A stretch of DNA of 64,000 nt from Apus apus (Eukaryota; Chordata; Aves; Apodiformes; Apodidae). Below are positions 12,605-27,181 of the stretch, one piece after another; positions within the stretch are counted from its first letter, which is position 1, and every line of letters starts with the position of its first letter. Location of the stretch: positions 10,493,501 to 10,557,500 of the forward strand of contig NC_067287.1 of the NCBI RefSeq assembly GCF_020740795.1, in the 5' to 3' direction. A model generated the notes under the pieces. That model saw only the letters and a program-made list of their open reading frames with translations, made no database searches and was not told where the DNA came from. Position numbers and translations under genes: made by a program.

Positions 12605-13015
12605 GAAAAAGAAAGAGAGAGAAAGAGAGAGAAAGAAAAAGAAAGAGAGAGAAAGAGAGAGAAAGAAAAAGAGAAAAAGAGAGAGAGAAAGAAAAAGAGA
12701 AAAAGAGAGAGAGAAAGAAAAAGAAAGAGAAAAAGAGAGAGAGAGAAAGAAAAAGAGAAAAAGAGAGAGAGAGAAAGAAAAAGAAAGAGAGTGAGAAAGA
12801 GAAAAAGTGAAAGAAAACGAATGAAAGAGCAAAATAGCAAAAGAAAGAAAGAGCAAACGAGCGAAAGAGAGTAAGAGAAAGAGAAAAAGAGAGAAAGAGA
12901 AAGAACAAAAGAATGAAAGACCAAAATAGCGAAAGAAAGAGCAAAAGAGTGAGAGAAAGAAAGCAAAAGAAAGAGAAAGAGCTAAAGAAAGAGCTAAAGA
13001 GGGAAAGAAAGAGCA
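11822..13015 (-). repeat. Inverted block within the satellite
   Basis: Here the purine strand switches to the + strand. Read on the - strand from 13015 to 11822, the word order (TGCTCTTTCTTTCCCTC, TTTAGCTC twice, GCTATTTTGGTC, TCATTCTTTTGTTC, TCGTTTGCTC and finally GCTCTCTAGC then TTTCTTTGC) follows + strand positions of about 10,084 to 11,327. It is therefore an inverted duplicate of that block, slightly shorter (1,194 versus about 1,244 bases). The two switch points are abrupt. Confidence 0.9.
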
Positions 13016-13027
13016 TTTGCTCTTTCT
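13006..13027. repeat. Palindrome at the purine-to-pyrimidine switch
   Basis: AGAAAGAGCA at 13006-13015 and TGCTCTTTCT at 13018-13027 are perfect reverse complements separated by TT. This is exactly where the satellite changes strand. Confidence 0.9.
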
Positions 13028-13503
13028 CTCTTTCTTTTGATATTTCGCTCTTTCATTCATTTTCTTTCACTTTTTCTCTTTCTCTCTTTTTCTCTCTCTT
13101 TTTCTCTCTCTCTTTTTCTCTCTCTTTTTCTCTCTCTCTTTCTCTTTCTCTCTCTCCCTTTTTTTCACTCTTTCTTTCTCTTTCTCTCTCTCTCTCTATT
13201 TTTTTTGCTTTCTTTTGCTTTCTTTCTCTCTTTCACTCTCGCTCTTTTGCTCTTTCTTTAGCTCTTTCTTTCACTATTTTGCTCTTTCTCTCACTCTTTT
13301 TCTCTGTTTATTTCTCTCTTTGTCTCTTTCGCTATTTTGCTCTTTCTTTTTCTCTCTCTATCTCTTGCTTTATTTCGCTCTTTTGCTCTTTCTTTAGCTC
13401 TTTCTTTTGCTATTTCTCTCATTCTTTTCCTCTTTCTGTCTTTCTTTCTTTCTTTCTGTCTGTCTGTCTTTCTGTCTTTCTTTTTTCTTTCTTTTTTCTT
13501 TCT

Positions 13504-13560
<57 letters not shown>

Positions 13561-13563
<3 letters not shown>

Positions 13564-13802
13564 TTGTTTGCTCTTTCATTCTTTCATTCTTTCTCTCTCT
13601 TTCTCTCTTTTGTTCATTCGCTCTTTCTCTCTGTTATTTCACTCTTTCATTCGCTTTCTTTCTATCTCTCTCTCTTTCTTTCTTTTGTTTGCTCTTTCAT
13701 TCTTTCATTCTTTCTCTCTCTTTCTCTCTTTTGTTCATTCGCTCTTTCTCTCTGTTATTTCACTCTTTCATTCGCTTTCTTTCTATCTCTCTCTCTTTCT
13801 CT
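13561..13802. repeat. 121-bp tandem duplication within the satellite
   Basis: The stretch from CTTTTGTTTGCTC at 13561 to the CTATCTCTCTCTC words repeats at 13682 with period 121. The inner landmarks TTCATTCTTTCATTC, TTTGTTCATTCGCTC and CTCTGTTATTTCAC are identical. Near-identity points to a recent event. Confidence 0.92.
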
Positions 13803-14281
13803 TTTTTATTTTGCTTTCTCTCTCTTTCACTCTCGCTCTTTTGCTCTTTAGCTCTTTCTTTTGCTATTTCACTCTTTCGCTCTTTTTTCTCTCTCTTTTT
13901 CTTTCTCTCTCTCTCTCTTTCTCTCTTTCACTCACTCTTTCTTTCCCTCTTTAGCTCTTTCTTTAACTCTTTCTTTCTCTCTTTTGCGCTTTCTTTTGCT
14001 ATTTCGGTCTTTCTTTCTTTTCTTTCTCTCTTTCTCTCTCTCTCTTTCTTTCTCTCTTTCTTTCTCTCTTTCTTTCTCTCTTTCCCTCTTTCTTTCTCTC
14101 TCTCTCTTTCTCTCTTTTGCTCTTTCTTTTGCTATTTCGCTCTTTCTTTTCTTTCTCTTTCTCTCTGTCTTTTCATCTTTCCATCTTTCTCTTTCTTTCT
14201 TTTGCTTTCTTTCTCTCACTCTTTCACTCTTTTGCTTTCTTTAGCTCTTGCTTTCACTATTTCACTCTTTCTTTTTCTTTC

Positions 14282-14368
<87 letters not shown>

Positions 14369-14709
14369 GTCTGTCTGTCTTTCTTTCTGTCTTTCTGTCT
14401 TTCTGTCTTTCTTTCTGTCTTTCTGTCTTTCTGTCTTTCTTTCTGTCTTTTTCTCTCTCTCTTACTCTATTTCTTACTTTTGCTTTCTTTCTTTCACTCT
14501 CGCTCTTTTGCTCTTTCTTTAGCTCTTTCTTTTGCTATTTCGCTCTTTCACTCTATTTCTCTCTGTTTCTTTCTCTTTCGCTCTTGCTATTTTGCTTTCT
14601 TTTCTTTTTTTCTCTTTCTCTCTCTTTTGCTCTTTCTTTCTCTTTCTTTTGCTTTATTTCTCTCTTTCACTCTTTCGTTCTTTTTCTCTTTCTTTTGCTC
14701 TTTCTCTTT

Positions 14710-14827
<118 letters not shown>

Positions 14828-14882
14828 TTTCTTTCTTCCTTTCTTTCCTTTCTTTCTCTTCCTTTTGCTTTCTTTCTTTCAC

Positions 14883-18046
<3,164 letters not shown>

Positions 18047-18074
18047 CTTTCTTTCTTTCTTTCTTTCTCTCTTT

Positions 18075-18203
18075 CTCTCTTTCTCTTTCTTTTGCTCTTT
18101 TGCTATTTCACTCTTTTCTTTCTCTCTCCTTTTCCTCTTTCCTTCTTTCTTTCTTTCTTTTGCTTTCTTTCTCTCACTCTTTCACTCTTTTTCTCTCTTT
18201 AGC

Positions 18204-18255
<52 letters not shown>

Positions 18256-18571
18256 TCACTCATTAGCTTTCTTTTGCTATTTCGCTGTTTCATTCACTTT
18301 CTTTCTCTTTCTCTCTCTCTCTTTCTCTCTTTCTCTCCCTATTTTTTCACTCTTTCTTTCTCTTTCTTTCTTTCTTTTTCTTTCTTTCTTTCTTTCTTTC
18401 TTTCTCTCTTTCTCTCTTTCTCTCTTTCTCTCTTTCTCTCTTTCTCTCTTTCTCTTTCTTTTGCTCTTTTGCTATTTCACTCTTTTCTTTCTCTCTCCTT
18501 TTCCTCTTTCCTTCTTTCTTTCTTTCTTTTGCTTTCTTTCTCTCACTCTTTCACTCTTTTTCTCTCTTTAG

Positions 18572-18638
<67 letters not shown>

Positions 18639-18745
18639 TCACTCATTAGCTTTCTTTTGCTATTTCGCTGTTTCATTCACTTTCTTTCTCTTTCTCTCTC
18701 TCTCTCTTTCTCTCTTTCTCTCCCTATTTTTTCACTCTTTCTTTC

Positions 18746-18770
<25 letters not shown>
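18075..18770. repeat. Tandem pair of about 370-383-bp units within the satellite
   Basis: GCTCTTTTGCTATTTCAC at 18094 recurs at 18463, and CACTCATTAGC at 18257 recurs at 18640. The blocks between them (CTCTCCTTTTCCTC, TCTCTCTTTAGC, GCTATTTCGCTGTTTC, CTCCCTATTTTTTCAC) match. The offset grows from 369 to 383 bases because the internal (TTTC)n run is longer in the second copy. Confidence 0.9.
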
Positions 18771-18777
<7 letters not shown>

Positions 18778-19003
18778 TCCTTTATTTCTCTTCCTTTTGC
18801 TTTCTTTCTCTCTTTCACTTTTGCTCTTTTGCTCTTTCTTTAGCTTTCTTTGCTATTTTGCTCTTTCGCTCTTTAGCTCTTTCTCTTTCTTCTTTTGCTT
18901 TCTTTCTCTCTTTCACTCGCTCTTTCCCTCTTTAGCTCTTTCTTTCCCTGTTTCGCTCTTTCATTTGCTTTCTCTCTTTCTCTCTCTTTCTTTCTTTCTT
19001 TCT

Positions 19004-19070
<67 letters not shown>

Positions 19071-19234
19071 CTCTTTCTTTCTCTCTTTCTTTCTTTCTTT
19101 CTCTTTCTCTCTTTCTCTCTTTCTCTCTTTCTTTTTTCTCTTTTTCTTTCTTTCGCTCTCTCTCTCTCTTCCTTCCTCCCTTCCGCCTCCTTCCCTTCCC
19201 TTCTTTCTTTTTCTCTTTCTTTCGCTCTTTCTTC

Positions 19235-19385
19235 ATATGAGTATATAAATGTATATATTAACATATTATGTATTCTATAGTAGATATTATAGTATAATAT
19301 ATTTTATATTATTATACGATGTATTACATATTATGTATATGTTGTATACCATATTATAGAGATTAAAATATATTTTATGTATTTT
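19235..19385. other. AT-rich patch at the end of the satellite
   Basis: About 150 bases of nearly pure A/T with TATATTA, ATATTATGTAT and TATAGTATAATATATT words, directly after the last CTTT units. It marks the border between satellite and ordinary sequence. No such patch flanks the other border at 9,300. Confidence 0.85.
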
Positions 19386-22300
19386 TGTATAAGCAAAACT
19401 GTTACCAGTTCCAAGTGCTCATCAAGCCGGTGTCTGCAGTGGGGCCAATCAAACCCACCCCAGAAGTGGGGCCAGATGACAACAGATGAAGGCACCTGGG
19501 ACAATGGTCTGCATCATAGAGCCAGGAGCCAGCCCAGTGTCCCAGGAAAGGGTCCACTCTCAGTGGAAATCTTGCCAGAAAAGGGGTTTGTGTGCAGGAA
19601 AGAGGCTCCATATTGGGTAAAAGGTAAGTTCTGTTTGTGTCACAGAGACATAAAGGGGCACTGGCTACTCCCACCCCCAGAGCAGCACATAGATGCTGCT
19701 AATTTCTATTTTTCACGTGTCACAGGCAATAACCGGCGATGATTTCTATTCTCTGTTTTCTGTTCTGTGAATTAGAACAGCCAATGGCAGTTATTAACAG
19801 TTACTTTCTTAGGATGTTTTCCCCCTTTTGCAGAATTTTTTTTTTTTTTGCCCTCCTTCCTTCCAGACTATAAGTTACTGTTATGGTTCCTTGTTTTTCC
19901 ACGTCTCAATGGTATCTCGGGATGTCTCTGGTTTTTTGGTATTCAGCTGCACTTCAAAGACACCAGCTGTGCTCCCCAGAGATGCTTCTGGCCCCCAGGC
20001 CTGGTTTCCAGGCTGGCAGGCATTTATTTCCTCTGGCAGTATTTGAGCAGAGGTCTTCTTTTCCATATTTTCCCTTAAAACCCGGTCACCTTTATGGCTA
20101 CTCCCACCATCAGCCTAAAACAACACCTCTCAGCAAAGCAGAAACCATCAGGTGCAGGGACCACTGCAGAATTTCCCAGTCTAAAGAGTTGTGTTTGTGG
20201 AATATCTTTCGTAGAGCTACTATTTGTTGATCGAAAACAACTGCACTAGCATAGCTTCTCCTCCTGCAATACCCATTTGGGCTAGACACAGCCTATGTCA
20301 TTCCACCACACTTCTGCTTAGGAGACCATGCTATGAGCAAGAACTTTGCAGTTACAGTCTTGCTAGGGCTTCCTCCTGCTCTCCATACTGCCAGACCCAC
20401 CAACAACCCTGCAGTTTCAGCCCCTGACTGTGTGTAGCATCAGCTCATGAGCTACATACAGTTCAGAGGAGGACACTGGTCATGGAGTAACAGAACCAAG
20501 CCCGAGGACAAAGTCACCCCAGACAGGCAGGCAGGGTCACCACTCCCAGCCTGCAAACGCCTGCCAAAAAAGTTAGAGAAAAACCTGAAGCTGGAGCAGG
20601 CACCAGGCTGAGTTCTGATTTGCTGCAGTGTTCAAACACGAAGCTGTACTTGTCACTGTGGCACAGACAGACCAAGAACCAACAGAGTGATTACAAACAA
20701 ACCAAATATCCAGCCTGTCTAGCCCACAGGCCAGTTGTCTGCCTTCCAAAACAGACCATTTCCCTGAGACACTGACCTCCAAAACTCAGATCTGGAAACA
20801 AACTTCCGCTGGGTGTTTCACATTCCTTTGGTCCTGTTCCCTAAAGGCAATGTTTGTGTCACTTGCTAAAAAAAAAACCAAACAAAACCACAGCAACAGG
20901 CTTCCCAAGGAAATTTAAAGGGAAGTGATGCAGTTAATATTTTTGGGATTAAGTCTTAAACAAAGTGTCACAGAATAAGCTACGGAAACTCTGATACGAC
21001 CTGTCAATTATTGGTTAATATAGCAATGTTGATACTGTGACATACAAATCATACTTTTAAGGATAAAAAATTTAACTCGTCTGGTTTTAATTTGGTGCTG
21101 GGTTTATCAAGATCTAGCAGGAATTTTAAGGCCAAGTAAAGCACTGTACATAGGCAGTTATGACAATTAAAGTGCCCAGTCTGGGCTCTCTTGACATAGC
21201 ACTCCTCGTGCTAGACAGTTACCCACAACCTTGGGCAGATAAGTGAACTTTTCACACCAATTCCAAAAGCTACATAACAATTCCTTAATTGTTCCAGCTT
21301 GAGGTCCCTCAGTTCCCACTACAACTTGCTCAGAAAGAGCAGCAGGTCAGCCCTCTTTCTGCTGCTTGTAACGGGGTGCTCTACCTCAGTGGACCTGCCT
21401 CAACTCTTGTGATTCACTCTCTCCCTGTCTTTGAGTTTCTCTGCCCCTGGTCTGGAGTTGAAGGGTTCCTGTGGGAAAGGGCATAGCAAACTTGGAACTG
21501 GTAACAACAATGGAAGTACAAATATGAATGCAGAGATAAATGAAATAACTTGCTTAATGAGGGGAAAGACCTTTTTTTGGATTTTCCTTTGCTAACCTTT
21601 TGTTCTCCAATAGAGGATTTTGGAGGTATGGCTAAGAAGCTAAATGACAGCACCCAATCACTTACTTTCTTCTGTAAAAGCCTAGTCCCATCTTTCATGG
21701 GGAGAATCCTGGATCTTATCCTGTCCAGTGGGGATGCCTGCTCGAGTGGTTACTCCTCAAGAGGTTGAGAGAGACACCCGGCCTTAGCCAAACAGAGGGT
21801 AAGAAATATTAAATCCCTATCCAGGAATTTTTAGTAGTATCTTCATTAGCTGGCTTTACATCTTAAGAAAAACTTTAACTTTTAAGCTTTTGAATTTTAA
21901 GACTTTATGATCCTTTTAAGCATAAGAGAAAAAACCTGCAGTTCAATTATTACATTGTCTGTAGGTATTATTGCATGATTGTTTTAGACCCAGTGTGAGG
22001 CCTACGAGTAAGTCAGTTCTTAGCGCTCGACCAATCAGCCTTTGTGTTACAGTTACTGCCTATTTGGTTATTGGGGTATTTTATTGTTAAGATACCTTCT
22101 TGTTTTATTACCCTAACACTCTGTTTTGCCAGCCCAGTATCCTAACACTTACATAATCTGATTTATGCCTTTTTAGTTTAATATTTAAGATCCTTTTTCT
22201 ATTCACAATAAATCCTGTTTTGTGCATATACATCTTGTTTGCTATTTTGTCCCATTCAGGACACTGCAAGCATTGACACTTGGTCAGTCTCATTTCAGTA

Positions 22301-24389
22301 AGAAAAAGTGTGCTGTCTTTTTCTTCTGTTATAAACCATACTCCAGAGTGGATTAAGGACCAATTTCATATAAACACCTACTTGCCAATGAATATGAATC
22401 ATGTGGTAACACAGAATTCAAATATAGCCTTATGCTTCTGCCCCAGACTCAGATCAGAGAGTGAATTGCAAGACTTTCAGATTCATATATTATGATGCAA
22501 ATGAGTTTTGTAAATTGTGACCTAGTTCCCATGTAAGGAACAGTTGGGACCAACAGCAGGAACTGCGTGATGAATGTAAGCAGCAGGGGCAAGCAAGGAA
22601 ATTAACATTTGTTCTTAATTTGAAATGGATTTTTAATCACGTTCAGGTGCCTCAAAGAAAGTGCACACGCTTGTTTATTATAATTATTCTGACAGAAGAA
22701 TGAATGAGAGGAGGTAACGTTTTTGTTTTGCTAATTGAAACGTTTGGGACACTGGTGTCAAATGAAGTGCCAGAATGTAGCTCTTTCTGGATGATTTATT
22801 GAGTGCACAATGACAGACTGTGAAATGAGGTTTTGTAATCTATCTGTCCCTCAGAACTTGTTTTGTAAAGAAAATGAATTGCAAATATCCTCTAAAAGCA
22901 ACTGGATACTAGATCACATCCATCTCTCCCAGTCCAGTTGCTCTTTATTTCAGCTGGAGGCCTGATCAACTTGCTCTCAGCAGATGTCACTCAGGGATTC
23001 AGCTGCAGAGATGTCAGCCACTTGCTTAACACAGCTCAGCAGTTAGTGGAAAACAAGGATCTCAAAAGTCTGTTTGCAGTGTGACAGTGAAGCTGAACTC
23101 CAGCCCGAGGCAGCTAGCTGGTGAACTTTAAAGAGGGCATCAGCAAGGGTGTAACTTTTTAAAAACCAGACAGAACCTCATCCTAAGTGTATCGAGAGTT
23201 GGTACCATCACTGGAAACTATTAGCTGTAGAAGAGTTAGGACATCGACTACCCTGAAAAATAGATTATCGGCTCCCTCTGGTGGAAAAAGTAATTTTCTG
23301 CAAAGCAGTTGAAGTGAGAAAGCCTTGTTTGTGCTGCTGGCCTCAAGGCCTTGCAGGTAATTAAGATGGGACAGTAAATAAATCCCAAATCCTCCATTCA
23401 CTGTAGAATGGAACTTCCTAGAAGTTTATGTGAAGTATCACGACTCAGACTGTTGCGGGACAGCAGGGTAAGACAACATACTCATCAAATCCCAGCTGTA
23501 GGTGGCCAGGTGAGCCTTAACCTTTCAGGGATGGAGTTCTCCAGGTATAAATTATAGTACAGAGACAACTCATGAACCAAACAGCCTCAAAGAAAACAGA
23601 ACATTCCCTGAGTAAATTCTAATATTCTCCCCACAGTAACGACCTTCTAAGCCTGTAAACAGACCCTTTACCATGGGGAGTGGGTTGTCCCCAAGAAGGA
23701 GGTTGTCCATTTCTTAAGTCTTGCTGCCAACAGAACACTGTCACCAGAAGTGCAAAGGAAAGCCCTCAGATCCAAGCCTGCATATCTCTTCTCACTATTG
23801 TTGCTCCTCTGCTCACTATTGTTGGTCTACAGGTGTGTTAAGAAAGGGAGCCTGTGTGCTTTGCATCAGCACAGAAACAGCAGCAGTCCAGAACCGAGTC
23901 ACCCTTGGTCTTTGTCTTCTTGATAGCAAGGAAAATTCAAGCCCATCTCCAAGCCCAACTCCACCACACACACACTAGATATATTTAGTTATTCCATCCT
24001 TTCTAATCAAAACTAAGCATAAGGAGTATGATTTCTACTTCTCCATATTAATCATGGTCCATGAAGTGGTCCAGGTATTGTCACAAAAAATGTCAAAAAA
24101 CAGAAGTATGTTTTTGTTTCTCCTTAGAGGAATCAACAGCTCGACACTAATTAAGCACACAACTAGTTGTTCTGGCAAAATTCTTTATAGCTCCTGTAAA
24201 CAGTGATCAGCACTTCCTACAGAAAGACTTTTATAATGGGTTCTGAAAACAGTATTTCACACTGCCAGAGAATAAACACTTATAGAGCCAAGGAAAGGAA
24301 AACAGTGGCAAAATGTTGTTATTAAACTTCATTATTTCACAGTGTGGGATGAAGATCCATACTGGGTCCTTTGAAACAGCAGAACTGAG
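19386..24389. other. Intergenic region, no gene recognised
   Basis: Mixed-composition DNA between the satellite and the UMPS 3' end. Open frames are short and show no recognisable domain. Parts of 21,780-22,900 are AT-rich and free of obvious repeats; 22,640-23,060 could be conserved non-coding sequence, but nothing in the bases proves it. Confidence 0.55.
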
Positions 24390-24773
24390 TAAACCTGCAG
24401 GTGAAGTTTATTGAACAGGAAAATACTGTGTCCACAGTCAGAAGGAATTTGAGAGCGTGGTAAAGAAACAAGAGCAACAACAGCCAACCAAATACCCTTG
24501 GAATGTTCTGTGCACCATTTTTCAGCAGAGAAAAGCTATTAAGGCAAAAACTGGGCATGAAGTCTTGTTTTCATACATTCAAATATTACAACAACTACCA
24601 TGGCACGTACAACTTGATCTGTGTATGTGCAATAAAAAAAATACTTTAGCTAGGAACAGATGGTTCTCCAAGGCAGCTTACTAGTGGCTGAAGAGTCTGT
24701 GTATTTAATGGGAAGTCTCATGATAATTGCAGCTCCACCAGCTTTGCTTACTGACCAGGAAAGTGGCCACCTT
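24390..24773 (-). other. UMPS: UMPS 3' UTR (inferred extent)
   Basis: Non-coding sequence after the stop. Two poly(A) signal candidates on the - strand are ATTAAA at 24709-24704 and AATAAA at 24412-24407. The extent assumes the second is used. The cleavage site itself cannot be read from DNA. Confidence 0.55.
24407..24412 (-). terminator. UMPS: Candidate UMPS poly(A) signal AATAAA
   Basis: The first perfect AATAAA on the - strand after the UMPS stop codon, 362 bases downstream of it. A weaker ATTAAA sits nearer, at 24704-24709. Confidence 0.5.
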
Positions 24774-24955
24774 TCAGTCTTCTGCATGAACACCAAGCCT
24801 GCTCATGTAGCTCTCCCAGGCTGCCTTCCTGTACTTCTCTGCTTCTTGGAGACGGTCTGAAGCTGACAAAATGCCACGTCCCACAATGATGATATCTGAA
24901 CCTTTTTCACCAATAACCTCGTTGGGGCTCAAGTACTTCTGTCCAAGGTTATCAC
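24774..24955 (-). CDS. UMPS: UMPS coding exon 6 with stop codon
   Basis: Starts [20 protein letters not shown], then [14 protein letters not shown], the second phosphate-binding segment (VGRGI) of the decarboxylase. It ends SRLGVHAED and TGA at 24776-24774. The human protein ends at SRLGV, so four residues are added here. Confidence 0.96.
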
Positions 24956-25753
24956 CTGAAATAAAGACAAATTTTTTTTTTTTAAACTGTTCCAAAACTG
25001 TATCTAATAAAAACACGCCAAGAAGTGCAGAGAACAGGGATGCTGTTGCAACTCTCACCTGAAAAGACATAGATAGAAACTGTCTCTCCAACTGAAAAAT
25101 CCCACTTACTACACAGATGAAATCTGATAAAGAGCACCCTCTTTTTTCATTATTTACCAATCACAATAGATGAAACAGTTACATAAAGAAGCTACTGATC
25201 AGGACTACTGAAATAAGCCTTAGCCTTCTTAAAACAGGCAAAACCCCGATACATTTATGTAAAAGCTTGTGATTTCACTTCAGGTTCCGTAAGAATTAAG
25301 TATTGTGAAGAAACATATCTCCCCTACCGGTTCAGGGATCACCTGTTCAGCCAATGTAAGACTTCCTAGATACTGCACCTATATCAGTATCAACAGGGTT
25401 ACAGTTAGATTTCTGTATTTGTTAAGAGTATTTTTTTCTAGTCCTACTGAGAAGTTGTACCTAACCTAACACGTATTTGAAGACATGTTTCACATGTTTT
25501 AAGGACTGTGCTTTAAGGTATGCAGAGACCTCAGCACTTGAACAAAGCTGGATAGCCGGCTGGATGCCTTTCACAGCTCCCATGAAAGGGAAGAGTGTAC
25601 CCAGGAATATAGGTGGCAGCCCATAATAGCAAACACAGACTCCTCCCACCAGAAAATCCACAACCAAACCCTCTTCAGAAGACACTTTATCACTGAAGAC
25701 TAGATCACTTAATGTTTTTACAAACAGACTACAAATATCTCAGAAAAAATTAC

Positions 25754-25868
25754 CTCCAGTTTGCAGCTGCACCCCTGGAGTTAAGTGAAGAAATTCCGGT
25801 TTATTAGTAACTCTAGATCCAGAGATGAATCCAAAAACAAAATCTGAGTTGTCTTCAGCCATCTGCAC
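25754..25868 (-). CDS. UMPS: UMPS coding exon 5
   Basis: Reads [20 protein letters not shown], then [22 protein letters not shown] and LTPGVQ are conserved decarboxylase segments that close over the phosphate. Acceptor ttcag, donor GAG|GTAATT, leaving one base of a glycine codon. Confidence 0.95.
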
Positions 25869-26306
25869 CTGAAGATGATCAGTAAACAGTTACAACTGAC
25901 ACACAAAATAACCTTGACTGGCAATCTGGTTCTCATCCACCCTTTCACCCGATGCTGCGCAAGGCAGGGGTAGGAAACACCCCTTCTTGCTTTACAAAAT
26001 GTTATGTTTCTTTCTATAAAATATTACAATGAATGCATTTAAACTAATTAGACATTTCTTGCTTAAGGAAAAAAAACAGAGTGGCAAGTTCACTAGAGTT
26101 CAGTGTGAACTCTGACCACCTTACACCATGAGCCTACACCTGCAACTTTTGGAAACCACAATGTCAGATTCCCAAGTCTCCACAGGAAAAAAAAACAACA
26201 ACAACCTGTTGGAGCTGGAGACACTTTTGTAAGTGCAAATATTAGAAGCACACAAAACCACCCTGTTACAATACCTGACAAGCTTTTAACCCGAAACAAG
26301 ACTTAC

Positions 26307-26482
26307 TGCAGCTTTGGTGTATTCACCCGTTGCAAGTGACCCTTGGGAACTCATCTGGGCAACCAGGAGACAGCCACGCTGGAGAGGAAGACCTACTTCC
26401 TTCAGACCTTTCACAACTCCAGAGCCTGGAACCACGTGGGCATTAACCATGTCTGACCAGGATGCGATTTTGAACACACCAC
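26307..26482 (-). CDS. UMPS: UMPS coding exon 4
   Basis: Begins at the acceptor tctcag and reads [20 protein letters not shown], then [23 protein letters not shown]. This is the central part of the decarboxylase barrel; MSSxGSLATG is a conserved substrate-binding loop of the family. It ends at GCA|GTAAGT on a codon boundary. Confidence 0.96.
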
Positions 26483-26967
26483 CTGAGAACATTTATAGGA
26501 AGAATCAGGCAAACAAACAAACAAAAAGTGTCATTAGAAATGTAGTAAACAGGAAACACGAGTTAAGCAAAACCAGCTACAAGCTAAATCAGTCACATTT
26601 TAAATGACAGTTTTACTGCTGGAGCTTGAGTTACAAGTTCAGTCTCATCAGTCAGTTCCAACAGCTGCCTGACCACAATGCATAATCCCTCAGTTTTACT
26701 CCTCACAAACACTTCTTCCTATCTTGCCTTCATAAACACCAAGATGTTTACGGTAACCTAGAAATCTTCTGTCACAGGCACTACCTTGCAATACAGCATG
26801 CTGATCATATAGGATGTACAGAGCAGAAAAAGGGAACACCCAGTGAAAGCCATAAGGCACACACCAGCACACACCAGCCCACACCATCAGGCTGCCTTGA
26901 GAAGCCACACTGCGTTTCCTCACAGCAAACAACTACTCACAAGTACTTACTAAGCACAACCATAGGT

Positions 26968-27127
26968 TCCTAAAAAGGTCTAGGCTGGAAGGGACCTCCG
27001 GAGGTCACACTCTCTCAGAGGGGTCAACTTCAAAGCTAGATCAGGTTGCTCAGGACCTTGTCCCCTTCAGTCTTCTCCAAGGCTGGAGATCATCCACAAT
27101 CTCTCCTGGCAACCTATGCCAGTGCTG
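26968..27127 (-). mobile_element. CR1 LINE fragment in UMPS intron 3
   Basis: On the + strand it reads CATAGGTTCC, GGCTGGAAGGGACCTC, CTAGATCAGGTTGCTCAGGA, then GGCTGGAGATCATCCACAAT and GGCAACCTATGCCAGTG. This is the reverse complement of the 3' end of avian CR1 retrotransposons, so the element points along the - strand. It is 5'-truncated, as CR1 copies usually are, and is clearly old. It ends about 55 bases from the exon 3 donor. Confidence 0.85.
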
Positions 27128-27181
27128 CAGTTACACACACTAGCAGCAAAGTCACAGTAAACCAAGTTTGATGATAATCAC

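Noticed and set aside
21770-22500. Possible old LTR or other transposon in the ITGB5-UMPS interval
   Set aside because: AT-rich words and one CCAAT-like motif were seen, but no terminal repeats, target-site duplication or coding remnants.
22640-23060. Possible conserved enhancer
   Set aside because: The composition looks non-repetitive, but conservation cannot be judged from one sequence.
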